From positions 558,001-622,000 of the forward strand of contig NZ_NOXW01000021.1 in the NCBI RefSeq assembly GCF_002251855.1: a stretch of 64,000 nt of DNA, written 5' to 3'. The translations under genes were made by a program, and so were the position numbers. The notes beneath the pieces were generated by a model that saw only the letters and a program-made list of their open reading frames with translations, did no database searches and was not told the origin of the DNA. How positions within the stretch are numbered: position 1 is the first letter of the stretch; the number at the start of each line of letters is the position of its first letter. The DNA is from Rhodoferax sp. TH121 (GTDB taxonomy: Bacteria; Pseudomonadota; Gammaproteobacteria; Burkholderiales; Burkholderiaceae_C). This document shows positions 1 through 8,652 of this stretch, piece by piece.

Positions 1-82
1 CGCGGACCGTGTGAAACTGCACTTTGAGGTGCGCCGGCAAGGCAAGCCGGTGGATCCGGCCAAGTACCTCCCCGCCAGATAG
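1..82 (+). CDS. nlpD: NlpD-type M23 peptidase/lipoprotein, C-terminal end only
   Basis: Only the last 26 codons are in the window, read from base 2 to the TAG at 80-82. The translated end contains [14 protein letters not shown], the terminal strand of M23 (LytM-type) peptidase domains as found in NlpD, an envelope protein that activates division amidases. It stops 8 bp before rpoS, which is the classical nlpD-rpoS arrangement, and the main rpoS promoter commonly lies inside nlpD. The assignment rests on this short tail plus context; another M23 protein cannot be excluded. Confidence 0.7.
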   Translation, partial: ADRVKLHFEVRRQGKPVDPAKYLPAR

Positions 83-90
83 AGGCTCCC

Positions 91-1125
91 ATGAAAAAGC
101 CCCGCCCCCCCGCCCCGGATGACGCTCTAGCCCATCCACTGCACAGGGGGAGCGATTGGGCATCAAATATGCCTCTGGAGCGCATGGAATCTGCGCAAGA
201 AGCTCCTGAAAGCATAGCAAATACAGGTTCTGACGGATGGGCGGCAGAGTTGGTGCAACCCGCGGCTGGCGAGGAGGTGGCCGATGCATTGGCGCTGTAC
301 CTGCGCGGCGTGCGGCGTACCGAGCTGTTTACCCCCGAAGAAGAGTTCGCCATGGCCACCCGCGCGCGTGCAGGTGACTTTGCGGCGCGCCAGAGCATGA
401 TCGAGCACAACCTGCGCCTGGTGGTCAGCATCGCCAAGGGTTACAACGGACGCGGGGTGCCCATGTCCGACCTGATCGAGGAGGGCAACCTGGGTCTGAT
501 GCATGCCATCGACAAGTTCGAGCCCGAACGCGGTTTCCGTTTCTCCACCTACGCCACCTGGTGGATACGCCAGTCCGTCGACCGGGCGCTGATGTACCAG
601 GGCCGTGCCGTGCGTTTGCCGGTGAACGTCGTGCGCGAGGTGCAACAGGTGCTGCGCGCGCGCCGGGCGCTGGAAAACGATGCTGCGCTGGTGGCGCAAC
701 GCCCCGAAGGCATCCGTGTGGAAGACATTGCTGCCCTGCTGGGCCGTGAGGCACCCGATGTGGCGGACTTGCTGGCCATGTCGGAAGCACCGCGTTCGCT
801 GGATGCCACGCTCGACCCGGGCGGTGAAGAACACTCGCTGGGCGACAGCTTGGTGGACGAGCTGGCGCTGGACCCGCAGGCCCAGGCCCACGCCCACGAA
901 GTGGATGGGCTGCTGGAGGAGTGGATCGCCACGCTGTCGCCACGCGAACGAGAAATTCTGGAGGGCCGCTTTGGTTTGCATGACCGCGAACCCGAGACCT
1001 TGGACGTGATCAGCAGCCGCCTGGGCCTGACGCGTGAACGTGTGCGCCAGGTACAGAACGAGGCGCTGTTCAAGCTCAAGCGCCATCTGGCGCGGCGCGG
1101 CATCAAGCGTGAATTCCTGATGTAG
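91..1125 (+). CDS. rpoS: RNA polymerase sigma factor RpoS (stationary phase/general stress)
   Basis: 344 residues of the sigma-70 family. Region 1.2 (about residues 62-95) is followed by region 2 with [34 protein letters not shown] and [17 protein letters not shown], and the protein ends with a region 4 helix-turn-helix ([29 protein letters not shown]). It would direct core polymerase to stationary-phase and stress promoters. The ATG is preceded by AGAGG. The gene follows nlpD by 8 bp. The poorly conserved N-terminus (about residues 34-43) is encoded by a copy of the 27-nt dispersed element at 192-218. A different copy-rich repeat begins 5 nt after the stop codon. Confidence 0.95.
   Translation: MKKPRPPAPDDALAHPLHRGSDWASNMPLERMESAQEAPESIANTGSDGWAAELVQPAAGEEVADALALYLRGVRRTELFTPEEEFAMATRARAGDFAARQSMIEHNLRLVVSIAKGYNGRGVPMSDLIEEGNLGLMHAIDKFEPERGFRFSTYATWWIRQSVDRALMYQGRAVRLPVNVVREVQQVLRARRALENDAALVAQRPEGIRVEDIAALLGREAPDVADLLAMSEAPRSLDATLDPGGEEHSLGDSLVDELALDPQAQAHAHEVDGLLEEWIATLSPREREILEGRFGLHDREPETLDVISSRLGLTRERVRQVQNEALFKLKRHLARRGIKREFLM
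192..218 (+). repeat. 27-nt dispersed hairpin element, copy 1 (inside rpoS)
   Basis: Fits the family pattern TGCGC-n-AGCAGCTAT, a 5-7 nt loop, then ATAGC, with changes in the left arm (AGCTCC), so the terminal hairpin is weakened. It lies in the variable N-terminal part of rpoS and is read in frame. Confidence 0.6.
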
Positions 1126-1130
1126 GGCGT

Positions 1131-1232
1131 GGCCCCCACGCTCCGCCACTGCGTGGGTCGCTTTCCCCCCAAGGGGGCTAATTTTTCCCTTTCGGGGCTG
1201 ACCGCCAGGCGGTTCAGAACTTGGGGCAGCCC
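1131..1232 (+). repeat. About 100-bp dispersed repeat, copy A, just after rpoS stop
   Basis: Begins GGCCCCCACGCTCCGCC five bases after the rpoS stop and runs to CTTGGGGCAGCC. The reverse complement of 27209-27304 matches over nearly its whole length with a few substitutions and small indels. The internal CCCCC...GGGGG segments can fold. Both copies follow a stop codon in the same orientation as the gene, which suggests a 3'-end or termination role, but no good T-tract is present. Confidence 0.75.
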
Positions 1233-1273
1233 TGCGGGAAATTCCCCTGAGTCTGACCTGAGACAATTGGGGG

Positions 1274-2788
1274 ATGAGCGACGCAATTTCCCCGGACACC
1301 CAGTCCCCCATCTCCCCTGAAACCCCGACCGAACCCGCACTGCCCGAGGGCTGGCTGCGCGTCAAATCGCTGGACCTGGAGGCCCAGGGTGTGGCCCACC
1401 GGCCCGATGGCAAGGTGGTATTCATTGACGGCGCGCTGCCCTTTGAGGTGGTGAGCGCCCAGATCCACCGCAGCAAAAGCAGCTTTGAGAAGGGCACGCT
1501 GACCGACATCCACCAGGAGTCGTCTCAGCGCGTGCGCCCGGCCTGTCCGCACTTTGGTCTGCACGAAGGGGCGTGTGGCGGCTGCAAGATGCAGCACCTG
1601 CATGTGAGCGCCCAGGTGGCGGTGAAGCAGCGGGTGCTGGAGGACAACCTCTGGCACATCGGCAAGGTCAAGCCCGACAACATCCTGCGCCCCATTGAGG
1701 GGCCGGCCTGGGGCTACCGCTACCGCGCGCGCCTGTCGGTGCGCCATGTGCGCAAAAAAGGCCAGGTGCTGATCGGTTTCCACGAGCGCAAGAGCCGCTA
1801 CGTGGCCGACATGAAGGAATGCCATGTGCTGGCACCCCACGTGAGCGCCATGCTGGTGCCGCTGCGCCGATTGATCGAATCGATGGACGCCGTGGAAACA
1901 CTGGCACAGATTGAGCTGGCCATGGGGGACATGGCGCCCACTGCTGGCGCCAATGGCGGCGCGGGCGAAGTGATTGCGATGGTGCTGCGCCACCTGGAGC
2001 CCTTGTCCGAAGGCGATCTGGACCGTCTGCGCCAGTTCGCGGCGGCCAACCCTGGCCTGCAATGGTGGCTGCAACCCAAGGGGCCGGAGACTATCCACCG
2101 CTTGGACGAGTTACCTGGCCACACGACTGGCCAACTGGCCTACCAGCTGCCCGACTTTGGCATCACTATGCCATTTCGCCCCACCGATTTCACGCAGGTG
2201 AACCCGCACATCAATCGGGTACTGGTGTCGCGCGCGCTGGGTTTGCTGGCGGTGCAAAAGCATGAACGTGTGATCGACTGGTTCTGCGGCCTGGGCAACT
2301 TCACGCTGCCGCTGGCCACACAGGCACGCGAGGTGCTGGGGGTGGAAGGGGCTGAGTCGCTGGTGGCGCGCTCGCGCGAGAACCTGAAGCTCAATATGGC
2401 ACCAAATTTAGTGCCAAATAGCACGCAAGCCCCCGCAAAATCTGCGCTGGCAGCTACGAAGTTTGTAGCAAGAAACCTGTTTGAAATGACGCCGGAGTTG
2501 TTGATTGGCGATGGCGCGGCCGACAAATGGTTGGTGGACCCCCCGCGTGAAGGCGCGTTCTCCCTGGTGCAAGCGCTGGCCGCCCTGCACCAGCAGCCCG
2601 AGCTGCGCAAGGGCTGGACGCCGCCCAAGCGGATTGTTTACGTGAGCTGCAACCCGGCTACGCTGGCGCGCGATGCGGGCGTGCTGGTGGCAGAGGCGGG
2701 TTACCGCTGTACCAAGGGTGGGGTGGTCAACATGTTCCCCCACACGGCGCACGTGGAGAGTATTGCGGTGTTTGAGTTGGCGGACTGA
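1274..2788 (+). CDS. rlmD: 23S rRNA (uracil-5-)-methyltransferase RlmD
   Basis: 504 residues. N-terminal TRAM-like domain, then the four-cysteine iron-sulfur cluster region ([19 protein letters not shown] near residue 91), then a SAM methyltransferase core with [23 protein letters not shown] and the catalytic-cysteine motif [11 protein letters not shown]. It would methylate U1939 of 23S rRNA. The ATG directly follows a G-run (GGGGG), so ribosome-binding-site spacing is unusually tight. Residues about 376-399 form an extra loop between the SAM motif and the DPP motif, encoded by a stretch that carries a 27-nt dispersed element (2443-2469). The adjoining DNA is AT-richer than the gene. Confidence 0.93.
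   Translation: MSDAISPDTQSPISPETPTEPALPEGWLRVKSLDLEAQGVAHRPDGKVVFIDGALPFEVVSAQIHRSKSSFEKGTLTDIHQESSQRVRPACPHFGLHEGACGGCKMQHLHVSAQVAVKQRVLEDNLWHIGKVKPDNILRPIEGPAWGYRYRARLSVRHVRKKGQVLIGFHERKSRYVADMKECHVLAPHVSAMLVPLRRLIESMDAVETLAQIELAMGDMAPTAGANGGAGEVIAMVLRHLEPLSEGDLDRLRQFAAANPGLQWWLQPKGPETIHRLDELPGHTTGQLAYQLPDFGITMPFRPTDFTQVNPHINRVLVSRALGLLAVQKHERVIDWFCGLGNFTLPLATQAREVLGVEGAESLVARSRENLKLNMAPNLVPNSTQAPAKSALAATKFVARNLFEMTPELLIGDGAADKWLVDPPREGAFSLVQALAALHQQPELRKGWTPPKRIVYVSCNPATLARDAGVLVAEAGYRCTKGGVVNMFPHTAHVESIAVFELAD
2443..2469 (+). repeat. 27-nt dispersed hairpin element, copy 2 (inside rlmD)
   Basis: TGCGC then GGCAGCTAC, a 6-nt loop, then GTAGC. The left arm has GCTAC where most copies have GCTAT, and the right arm changes with it to GTAGC, so pairing is kept. 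The copy lies in an extra loop of RlmD. Confidence 0.75.
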
Positions 2789-2822
2789 GCGGCCACACCG
2801 CGCGCCGGAATCAATCAGAAGA

Positions 2823-3173
2823 TCAGGACTTGCCGCTGGCTTTGGCAGCGGGCTTGGTCTTTTCTTCTTGGGTCTCGGTGACGATTTCTTCTTGCGGCGG
2901 GGGCGGCTTCAGGCCCGAAGGGGCAATCCCTTCAATCTTGTTGTCCCGCATGTATTGGTCCATCTCTTTCCAGCCTGCAAACACGGCAGCCTTGGAAGCC
3001 TTTTCATTGAGCGCGTAGCAGTCTTCAATGCTGCGCAAGCCATGGCGGCAGGCGCTGCCGATGGCTTTGGCATCCGCTTCACGTTGGGCCACGCGTGGGT
3101 CCGCCAGCAGGGCTTCCAGGTCGCAGCCGGCCAGCAGCAGGGTAAGGGCGATGGGGAGTAGGCGCAGATACAT
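2823..3173 (-). CDS. Small predicted lipoprotein, function unknown
   Basis: 116 residues from the ATG at 3173. An upstream in-frame TTG (3209) exists, but the ATG gives a compact lipoprotein signal: MYLRLLPIALTLLLAGC with lipobox LLAGC, so Cys17 would be lipidated after export. The mature part has a short region with two cysteines (ACRHGL, DCYAL) and a Pro/Lys/Glu-rich tail. I recognise no enzyme family. It lies between rlmD (convergent) and the BI-1 gene, with no visible partner. Confidence 0.7.
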   Translation of the reverse strand: MYLRLLPIALTLLLAGCDLEALLADPRVAQREADAKAIGSACRHGLRSIEDCYALNEKASKAAVFAGWKEMDQYMRDNKIEGIAPSGLKPPPPQEEIVTETQEEKTKPAAKASGKS

Positions 3174-3235
3174 GGATGCAAAGAGTGGTCTAGGTCGTAT
3201 ATCGGCCAATTTTGCGCCCTATTGAGCCTGCCATG

Positions 3236-3257
3236 CAAAAAGGCCCCGAAGGGCCTT
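3236..3257 (-). terminator. Intrinsic terminator after the BI-1 family gene
   Basis: On the minus strand, AAGGCCC, a TTCG loop and GGGCCTT are followed by a further run of T. It lies 24 bp downstream of the BI-1 stop and before the lipoprotein start. Confidence 0.8.
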
Positions 3258-3280
3258 GGTTTGCAGGGGTTTGATGCCAC

Positions 3281-3976
3281 TCAGTCGCGTTCGCCACCGA
3301 AGATGCCCAGCAGGGCCAACAGGCTCTGGAACACGTTGATGATGTCCAGGTACAGGGCCAGGGTGGCGCTGATGTAGTTGGTTTCGCCGCCGTCAATGAT
3401 CTGCTTAATGTCGTAGAGCATGTAGGCGCTGAAGATGCCAATGGCGGCCATGGACATGGCCATCATGCCGGCGGTAGAGCCGACAAAGGCGTTGATTACG
3501 CCACCCACCAACAGCACAATCACGCCAACAAACAGCCACTTGCCCATGCCGGACAGGTCGCGTTTGATCACGCTGGCCAGGCTGGCCATGACCAGGAACA
3601 CACCAGCCGTACCGCCAAACGCCGTGAACACCAGCTCGGCGCCGTTGCGGAAGCCCAGCACGTGGCCGATCAGGCGCGACAACATCAGGCCCATGAAGAA
3701 GGTGAAGCCCAGCAGCACCGGCACGCCAGCGGCGGAGTTTTTGGTTTTCTCGATGGCGTAGATGAAACCGAATGCACCGGCCAGAAACACCACCATACCC
3801 AGAATGCCACCCAGTGATTGGGTGATGCCGGTTGCCACGCCAATCCAGGCGCCCAGCACGGTGGGTACCAGGCTCAGGGCCAGCAGCCAGTAGGTGTTGC
3901 GCAGCACTTTGTTGCGCTGTGCGGAAGATGCGCCATAGCCCAGGCTTTGGCCCATGGTGGTTATGCGATCGGTCAT
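3281..3976 (-). CDS. Bax inhibitor-1/YccA (YbhL-like) family membrane protein
   Basis: 231 residues, with about seven hydrophobic spans, the typical BI-1 (TMBIM) layout: FMGLMLSRLIGHVLGF in the middle and a late ALYLDIINVFQSLLALLGIF segment with the conserved Asp. The bacterial family includes pH-sensitive calcium-leak proteins (e.g. YetJ); the role here is not known. The first ATG (3982) lies only 2 nt from the AGGAG site, while the in-frame ATG at 3976 has 8-nt spacing and gives the usual MTDRI-type start, so 3976 is preferred. Monocistronic, with a terminator downstream. Confidence 0.9.
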   Translation of the reverse strand: MTDRITTMGQSLGYGASSAQRNKVLRNTYWLLALSLVPTVLGAWIGVATGITQSLGGILGMVVFLAGAFGFIYAIEKTKNSAAGVPVLLGFTFFMGLMLSRLIGHVLGFRNGAELVFTAFGGTAGVFLVMASLASVIKRDLSGMGKWLFVGVIVLLVGGVINAFVGSTAGMMAMSMAAIGIFSAYMLYDIKQIIDGGETNYISATLALYLDIINVFQSLLALLGIFGGERD

Positions 3977-4172
3977 AGTCATAGCTCCTAGTTACTGCAA
4001 TTTGCAGGTGCGACCATTCTAGGGATAAACAAGGCGCGTACTGCATTTGGCCTTGCGATTGGCCGGGTTTTGTGCAGGGGTGTTCTTCAATAACGACGGC
4101 CAAAGCGGTGTCGGCAAACGGTATGCTTGGGGGTTTTCCCTATCTGCTTCTTTTCACCTACAGGGTCTCGCC

Positions 4173-4580
4173 ATGAAAACCAAATCCGTTCTCGAATTCG
4201 CTGACGTCAAAGCGATTGCCGCAGCTGCCGAAGCCGAAGCGCTGAAAAACAACTGGGCCGTCAGCATTGCCATCGTGGATGACGGCGGTCACCTGCTGTC
4301 GTTCCAGCGTCTGGATGGCGCCGCCCCCATCTCGGCCCACATTGCACCCGCCAAGGCCCATACGGCCGCCATGGGCCGCCGTGAGAGCAAGGTGTATGAG
4401 GACATGATCAATGGAGGCCGCGTATCGTTCTTGAGCGCCCCCCATCTGGAAGGCATGCTGGAAGGCGGCGTGCCGATTCTGAAAGACGGCCAATGCTTGG
4501 GTGCCGTGGGGGTGAGCGGCGTGAAGTCGAATGAAGACGCCCAGATTGCCAAGGCAGGTATCGCCGCGATCGGTTTGTAA
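4173..4580 (+). CDS. GlcG/HbpS-like heme-degrading-protein-family protein
   Basis: 135 residues. The internal ATG at 4173 follows an AGGG site and gives the family's usual length; the upstream in-frame extension looks non-coding. Motifs are AIVDDGGHLLSFQRLDGA near residues 36-53 and the C-terminal GGVPILKDGQCLGAVGVSG, typical of the GlcG/HbpS (DUF336) fold. Some members bind heme, others act near glycolate or diol metabolism. The adjacent hemP and iron genes make a heme link possible but do not prove it. No signal peptide is seen. Confidence 0.85.
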   Translation: MKTKSVLEFADVKAIAAAAEAEALKNNWAVSIAIVDDGGHLLSFQRLDGAAPISAHIAPAKAHTAAMGRRESKVYEDMINGGRVSFLSAPHLEGMLEGGVPILKDGQCLGAVGVSGVKSNEDAQIAKAGIAAIGL

Positions 4581-4590
4581 TTCCCGGTCC

Positions 4591-4658
4591 GTAGCGAGCA
4601 ATCGCTACAAAAACAATAGCTGCCAGCGCACGGTGCACGTGGGTCGGCAGCTATTTTT
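4591..4658. terminator. Bidirectional terminator between the GlcG-like gene and hemP
   Basis: A small perfect hairpin (GTAGCGA, GCAA loop, TCGCTAC, 4591-4608) is followed by a larger one with arms AATAGCTGCC (4615-4624) and GGCAGCTATT (4646-4655), then T residues on the plus strand. On the minus strand the same stem is followed by GTTTTTG. It separates two convergent genes. A 27-nt dispersed element forms part of it. Confidence 0.8.
4604..4630 (-). repeat. 27-nt dispersed hairpin element, copy 3 (in terminator)
   Basis: On the minus strand it reads TGCGC, TGGCAGCTAT, a loop, then GTAGC; the hairpin closes with one G-U type pair. Its first half is the same as the rlmD copy. Here the element supplies one arm of the terminator stem. 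Confidence 0.7.
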
Positions 4659-4662
4659 ATGC

Positions 4663-4872
4663 CTATTTTGTAAGAATCAGCTTGCCGGAGCGGGTGCTCT
4701 GCAGGCGGTAGCGTTGGCCGTTATGCTCAATTTCGATGGCCTGGCGTTCTCCCAGCAGCGCGCTGCTGGGCAGCACGGCATCTTGCGCGTGCCCCAAAGC
4801 CCATGGCAGGTTCGCACCAGGGGGTTGGGTCGAGCCACTGTCGCAGGACGTCAACGGGGTGGGTTCTGTCAC
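4663..4872 (-). CDS. hemP: Hemin uptake protein HemP
   Basis: 69 residues ending in IEHNGQRYRLQSTRSGKL, the conserved HemP/HmuP motif (core YxLR/QxTRxGKLILTK). The start is GTG at 4872, supported by a strong GGGAGGT site just upstream. HemP proteins are small factors of heme uptake loci; in some bacteria they activate receptor expression. It is the last gene of the minus-strand fiu-like...tonB-exbB-exbD-hemP unit, 11 bp after exbD. Confidence 0.9.
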   Translation of the reverse strand: MTEPTPLTSCDSGSTQPPGANLPWALGHAQDAVLPSSALLGERQAIEIEHNGQRYRLQSTRSGKLILTK

Positions 4873-4883
4873 GCCACCTCCCG

Positions 4884-5306
4884 CTAAGGTTTGGGCTCGG
4901 TGATAAAGCCGATCTTGCGCAGGCCGGCCACCTGGGCTGCGCCCATGGCCTGGGCCACAAACTCATAGCGCACCGCCTTATCGCCGCGGATGTGCAGCTC
5001 CGGCTGGGGCTCTTTGGCGGCCTCGGCTTGCAGCACCGCGGGCAGGGTGTCGGCCGCCACCGGGTTCAGGTTCAGAAAGTAGGCGCCTTGCGCATCCACG
5101 CTGAGCTGGATGGTTTCCGGCTTTGCGTTTTGCGGCTGGCTGGTGGCTGTGGGCAATTCCACGTTCACCGCATGTTTCATCACTGGCACCGTGATGATGA
5201 AGATGATCAGCAGCACCAACATCACGTCCACCAGGGGCGTCATATTGATTTCGTTCATCACTTCGCCGTCACTGTCTGCGGCGCCGTCTTGGATTCCGAA
5301 AGACAT
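4884..5306 (-). CDS. exbD: Biopolymer transport protein ExbD
   Basis: 140 residues. The N-terminus is cytoplasmic (NEINMTPLVDVMLVLLIIF), with the membrane Asp that carries protons in ExbD/TolR, then a single membrane span and a periplasmic domain ending in VAQAMGAAQVAGLRKIGFIT. It partners ExbB and TonB to energise outer-membrane receptors. It starts 4 bp after exbB, inside the TonB operon. Confidence 0.95.
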   Translation of the reverse strand: MSFGIQDGAADSDGEVMNEINMTPLVDVMLVLLIIFIITVPVMKHAVNVELPTATSQPQNAKPETIQLSVDAQGAYFLNLNPVAADTLPAVLQAEAAKEPQPELHIRGDKAVRYEFVAQAMGAAQVAGLRKIGFITEPKP

Positions 5307-5310
5307 GGCC

Positions 5311-6027
5311 TTACGCCTTCTTCATGGCAACGACCTTGCCATCGTTGTGGTGCGCACCCACACGGGCACCCGTTACAAAGTAGGCGTGCAGGTCATGGGC
5401 AAAGCGGTTGAGCTTTGTCAGGATGGACTTGTTTCCGCGCACCAGCGCGTTGTAGCCCAGCACCGCGGGAATGGCCACGGCCAAGCCCAGCGCAGTCATG
5501 ATCAGTGCCTCGCCAATGGGGCCAGCAACTTTATCGATGGTGGCGGACCCCGCAGCGCCAATGCCCATCAGCGCGTGGTAGATGCCCCACACGGTACCAA
5601 AAAGCCCCACAAACGGTGCCGTGGATCCGACCGAGGCGAGGATGGCCAGGCCACTCTGGAAGCGTGCTGTGCTGTCGTCAATGCTGTTGCGCAGGGAGCG
5701 GCTGATCCAGTCGCTGATGTCCAGCGCGTCATGCAGCTGCGTCTGGGTGTTGCGGTGGTGGGCCGTGGCTTCTTGCCCGGCCTGGGCCAGCTGCACAAAA
5801 GGGTTGTCTTGCTGGGGGCCCAGGGCTTTCATGCCCGAAGAGAAGTCTTCGCTATGCCAGAACGCCTCGGTGCGCTGGCTGAGCGACTTGAACTTGATGA
5901 TGTCCAGCGCTTTGATCAGGATCACGATCCATGAGGCCAGGGACATGCCCAGCAACAGTATTGCGACGGCTTTGGTGACCCAGTCGCCTTGCGTCCAGAG
6001 GGTCATGAGTCCGAGTTGCGATTCCAT
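5311..6027 (-). CDS. exbB: Biopolymer transport protein ExbB (MotA/TolQ/ExbB channel)
   Basis: 238 residues with three membrane spans: one near residues 15-37, and a C-terminal pair containing ASVGSTAPFVGLFGTVWGIY and EALIMTALGLAVAIPAVLGY, the family's channel-lining helices. It forms the pentameric proton channel with ExbD. It lies between tonB (31 bp upstream) and exbD (4 bp downstream). Confidence 0.95.
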   Translation of the reverse strand: MESQLGLMTLWTQGDWVTKAVAILLLGMSLASWIVILIKALDIIKFKSLSQRTEAFWHSEDFSSGMKALGPQQDNPFVQLAQAGQEATAHHRNTQTQLHDALDISDWISRSLRNSIDDSTARFQSGLAILASVGSTAPFVGLFGTVWGIYHALMGIGAAGSATIDKVAGPIGEALIMTALGLAVAIPAVLGYNALVRGNKSILTKLNRFAHDLHAYFVTGARVGAHHNDGKVVAMKKA

Positions 6028-6058
6028 TTACTACTCCACTAAAAAGATTCAGAAAAAA

Positions 6059-6766
6059 TTACTGCAGTACCCAATTCACGGGTACGTCAAACCACATGGC
6101 CTCCGGAACGCCACCGCGCTTACCCGGCACATAGCGCCATTTCAGAACGGTGTTGAGCGCGGCTTGGTCCAGCCGTTCGAAGCCGCTGGACACCTTCACC
6201 GAGGCCTGAGACGCCTGGCCATCGGTGCCAATCAACACACGCACCACCACCTTGCCCTGTTCCTGCAGGCGTTTGCTCAGCGCCGGGTACTGGGGTCTGG
6301 GGTTGTTGAGGTAGTCCGCATCGCTGGAAGGCAACTCCACCTTGGGAGGTGCTGGAGGCGCCGGAGGGGCATTGGTCGTGCTGCCAGTGTTGGCGCTTGC
6401 GGTTGCAGCCGAGACTGCAGCCGGTGCCGCAGCAGACGGCGCTGGCGTATTGGCCGATGGCGCGATCGCAAGCGGTGCTGGGGCAGGCTGTGGCGCTACC
6501 GCGGGTGTTGGGGTGGGGATTGCAGGTTTTGGCGTAGGCGCCTTCACTTGCACCTTGGGTTGCGGCTGAGGTTTGGGCTCAGGCGCTGGTGGCGCAGGTG
6601 GAGCCATGATCTCCACCAAAATTTCGGCTGGCACCACGGCTTCAGCCACCCGGCGCAGCAAGCCGACCTGCATGGCCCACAGGACCGCCACGTGCAGGGC
6701 AATCACGCTGAAAACGATGGTGGTATTGCGGCTCATAAACAATGGGTTGACTGCCTTGAAGATCAT
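6059..6766 (-). CDS. tonB: Energy transducer TonB
   Basis: 235 residues: an N-terminal membrane anchor (about residues 15-37), a long Pro/Ala/Lys-rich periplasm-spanning linker (PEPKPQPQPKVQVKAPTPKP), and the C-terminal TonB fold (RPQYPALSKRLQEQGKVVVR ... LKWRYVPGKRGG). It transmits proton-motive force from ExbBD to receptors. A second in-frame ATG at 6736 is possible, as neither has a strong ribosome-binding site. It starts 4 bp after the hydroxyacid oxidase stop, so it is probably cotranscribed with the receptor genes. Confidence 0.95.
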   Translation of the reverse strand: MIFKAVNPLFMSRNTTIVFSVIALHVAVLWAMQVGLLRRVAEAVVPAEILVEIMAPPAPPAPEPKPQPQPKVQVKAPTPKPAIPTPTPAVAPQPAPAPLAIAPSANTPAPSAAAPAAVSAATASANTGSTTNAPPAPPAPPKVELPSSDADYLNNPRPQYPALSKRLQEQGKVVVRVLIGTDGQASQASVKVSSGFERLDQAALNTVLKWRYVPGKRGGVPEAMWFDVPVNWVLQ

Positions 6767-6770
6767 CTTG

Positions 6771-7934
6771 TCAAAGTGGATTTGCCTTACCGGCTGGGCT
6801 TATGAGGGACTTGTGGTTGGCTGTGTCGAGCAGCGCGGGCGTTGCGTCCTGCAATGTGCGGCAGCCACACAGGGCCATGGCGACTTCCAACTCATCGCGC
6901 AGCAGACGCAACACGTGCGCTACGCCCATTGCGCCCGCGTTTGCCAGGCCGTAAATGTAGGGCCGACCCACTAACACCGCGTTTGCTCCGAGGGCCAGGG
7001 CCTTGAGCACGTCGGTGCCTCGACGGATACCCCCATCCACCAGTAGCGGCAGGGAGCCGCCTAAAGTGTCGGCTATGCGCGGCAGCACCGCAGCGGTGGA
7101 GGGCATGGTGTCCAGTGTGCGGCCACCATGGTTGGAGATCACCAGACCGGCAATGTTCAAGCTGGCTGCTTGGCGTGCATCGTCAGCATGCGTCACGCCC
7201 TTAAGCAATACCGGAAGGCGGGTCTGTGCTTGCAGCCAAGCTACATCGTCCCATGTTGCAGCGTGGTGCAGCAGGCTGTCAAACAAAGGGCTCTGACCAG
7301 CGTCAAGTGGTTCCGCTGATGGCATTTGCATGCCATGCAGATTAACGGCCCATATGCCTGCCGGCAGGTGAAAATTGGCCCTGCGCTCGCGGTCGCGCAC
7401 ACCACTGGTGGGGGCATCGACGGTCAGCACCAAGGCCTCATATCCGGCCGCCTCGGCGCGCTGGACCAGCTCGCGTGTGTGTCCCCGATCCGGCTGCAGG
7501 TAGAGCTGGAACCACAGCGGGCCGCGATCTAGCTCGTTCCGAATGGCGCTGGCAACGTGTTCCAAAGAAACACTAGACTGGGTGCTCAGTACCAGGCCGG
7601 CCCCCAGGGCTGCAGCGGCATGGGCCGTGGCCAACTCGCCATCGGCATGGGCTAATTTCTGATGGGCTACGGGTGCCAAAAGGATGGGGTGGGCCAGGGT
7701 ACGGTTCAGCAGCTGTATGCGGGTGTGGCCGCCGGCGAGGGGGCGCAATACACGTGGCAACAATGCAATCTGATCCCAAGCTATGCGGTTGGTACGCAGC
7801 GTTAGTTCGTCTGCGGCACCGCCGCTGAAATAAGCCCAAGCATTGGAGTCGAGCTGTGTTTGTGCATGGCTTTCGTGGTCGGCCAGGGTCACAACACCGT
7901 CTGGCACGCGTGCCCGTGCAAGGGTCTTGCTCAT
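6771..7934 (-). CDS. FMN-dependent alpha-hydroxyacid oxidase/dehydrogenase (LldD-like)
   Basis: 387 residues. The family's hallmarks are present: N-terminal [65 protein letters not shown] with the FMN lysine, the active-site [10 protein letters not shown] (His acting as base, then Arg), and [20 protein letters not shown] / [10 protein letters not shown] for FMN phosphate. It would oxidise lactate or another 2-hydroxy acid. The ATG at 7934 overlaps the piuC stop as ATGA, so translation is coupled. Finding this enzyme inside a receptor-piuC-tonB unit is unusual, and its true substrate is unknown. Confidence 0.88.
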   Translation of the reverse strand: MSKTLARARVPDGVVTLADHESHAQTQLDSNAWAYFSGGAADELTLRTNRIAWDQIALLPRVLRPLAGGHTRIQLLNRTLAHPILLAPVAHQKLAHADGELATAHAAAALGAGLVLSTQSSVSLEHVASAIRNELDRGPLWFQLYLQPDRGHTRELVQRAEAAGYEALVLTVDAPTSGVRDRERRANFHLPAGIWAVNLHGMQMPSAEPLDAGQSPLFDSLLHHAATWDDVAWLQAQTRLPVLLKGVTHADDARQAASLNIAGLVISNHGGRTLDTMPSTAAVLPRIADTLGGSLPLLVDGGIRRGTDVLKALALGANAVLVGRPYIYGLANAGAMGVAHVLRLLRDELEVAMALCGCRTLQDATPALLDTANHKSLISPAGKANPL

Positions 7935-8614
7935 GTGTCCGCCCACATGCGCAGGAGGTTGTGGTAGGTGCCTGTGAGTGCGGTGGTCTCTGCATTGTCA
8001 CCGTGCTGCTGGCGTAAGCGCAGCAGGTTCATGTCCAGCTCATAGAGCAGGCGACGCTGCTCGTCGCTGCGCACCATGCTTTCAATCCAGAAAAAACTGG
8101 CAATTCGGTACCCCTGGGTCACTGGCATCACTTCATGGAGGCTGGAACTTGGGTAGAGCACCATGTCGCCCGCAGCGAGTTTGACCTTCTGGGCGCCAAA
8201 GGTGTCATGAATGGTGAGTTCGCCGCCTTCATACTCGTCAGGGTCCGCCAGAAAAAGCGTGCAGCTCACATCGGAGCGCACGTACTGGCTGGGACTGCGC
8301 GAGTGCATGATTGCTGCATCGATGTGTTGGCCGTAATGTTCGGTCAGTCCACCATATCGATTGAAGAGTGGGTTGAATATTTTTTTCGGAAGTGCTGCCG
8401 AAAAGAATATGGGATGCCGGTTGATGGCCTGCAATACCAGAGTCTGCAGGCGCTGCGACTCGGAACTGTCCTGTGAAAGCTGTTCGTTATTCTTGACCAG
8501 CAGGGCTTGTGGCCCCGCCGTCGCCCGACCATCCCGCCATGGGGCATGTGCAAGCTCCGCCCGAGCTTGTGCAAGCTCATTGGCGGTCAGGACATGGGGG
8601 ATGTGTATCAACAT
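7931..8614 (-). CDS. piuC: PKHD-type Fe(II)/2-oxoglutarate hydroxylase PiuC
   Basis: 227 residues. It has the 2OG-dioxygenase core with an H-x-D motif ([10 protein letters not shown]), the second His in [15 protein letters not shown], and a distal Arg for 2-oxoglutarate. The N-terminal [20 protein letters not shown] is typical of PiuC/YbiX. These proteins are iron-regulated and nearly always sit beside Fiu/PiuA receptors, as here (38 bp after the receptor). The biochemical substrate is not established. Confidence 0.93.
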   Translation of the reverse strand: MLIHIPHVLTANELAQARAELAHAPWRDGRATAGPQALLVKNNEQLSQDSSESQRLQTLVLQAINRHPIFFSAALPKKIFNPLFNRYGGLTEHYGQHIDAAIMHSRSPSQYVRSDVSCTLFLADPDEYEGGELTIHDTFGAQKVKLAAGDMVLYPSSSLHEVMPVTQGYRIASFFWIESMVRSDEQRRLLYELDMNLLRLRQQHGDNAETTALTGTYHNLLRMWADT

Positions 8615-8652
8615 GGAACAGGCCTGTTGTCAGTTTCTGTCGATTCGGTCTA

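Noticed and set aside
5582..6805. 407-residue plus-strand frame opposite exbB and tonB
   Set aside because: It is the mirror of tonB's Pro-rich linker; Arg/Trp-rich repeats without a domain.
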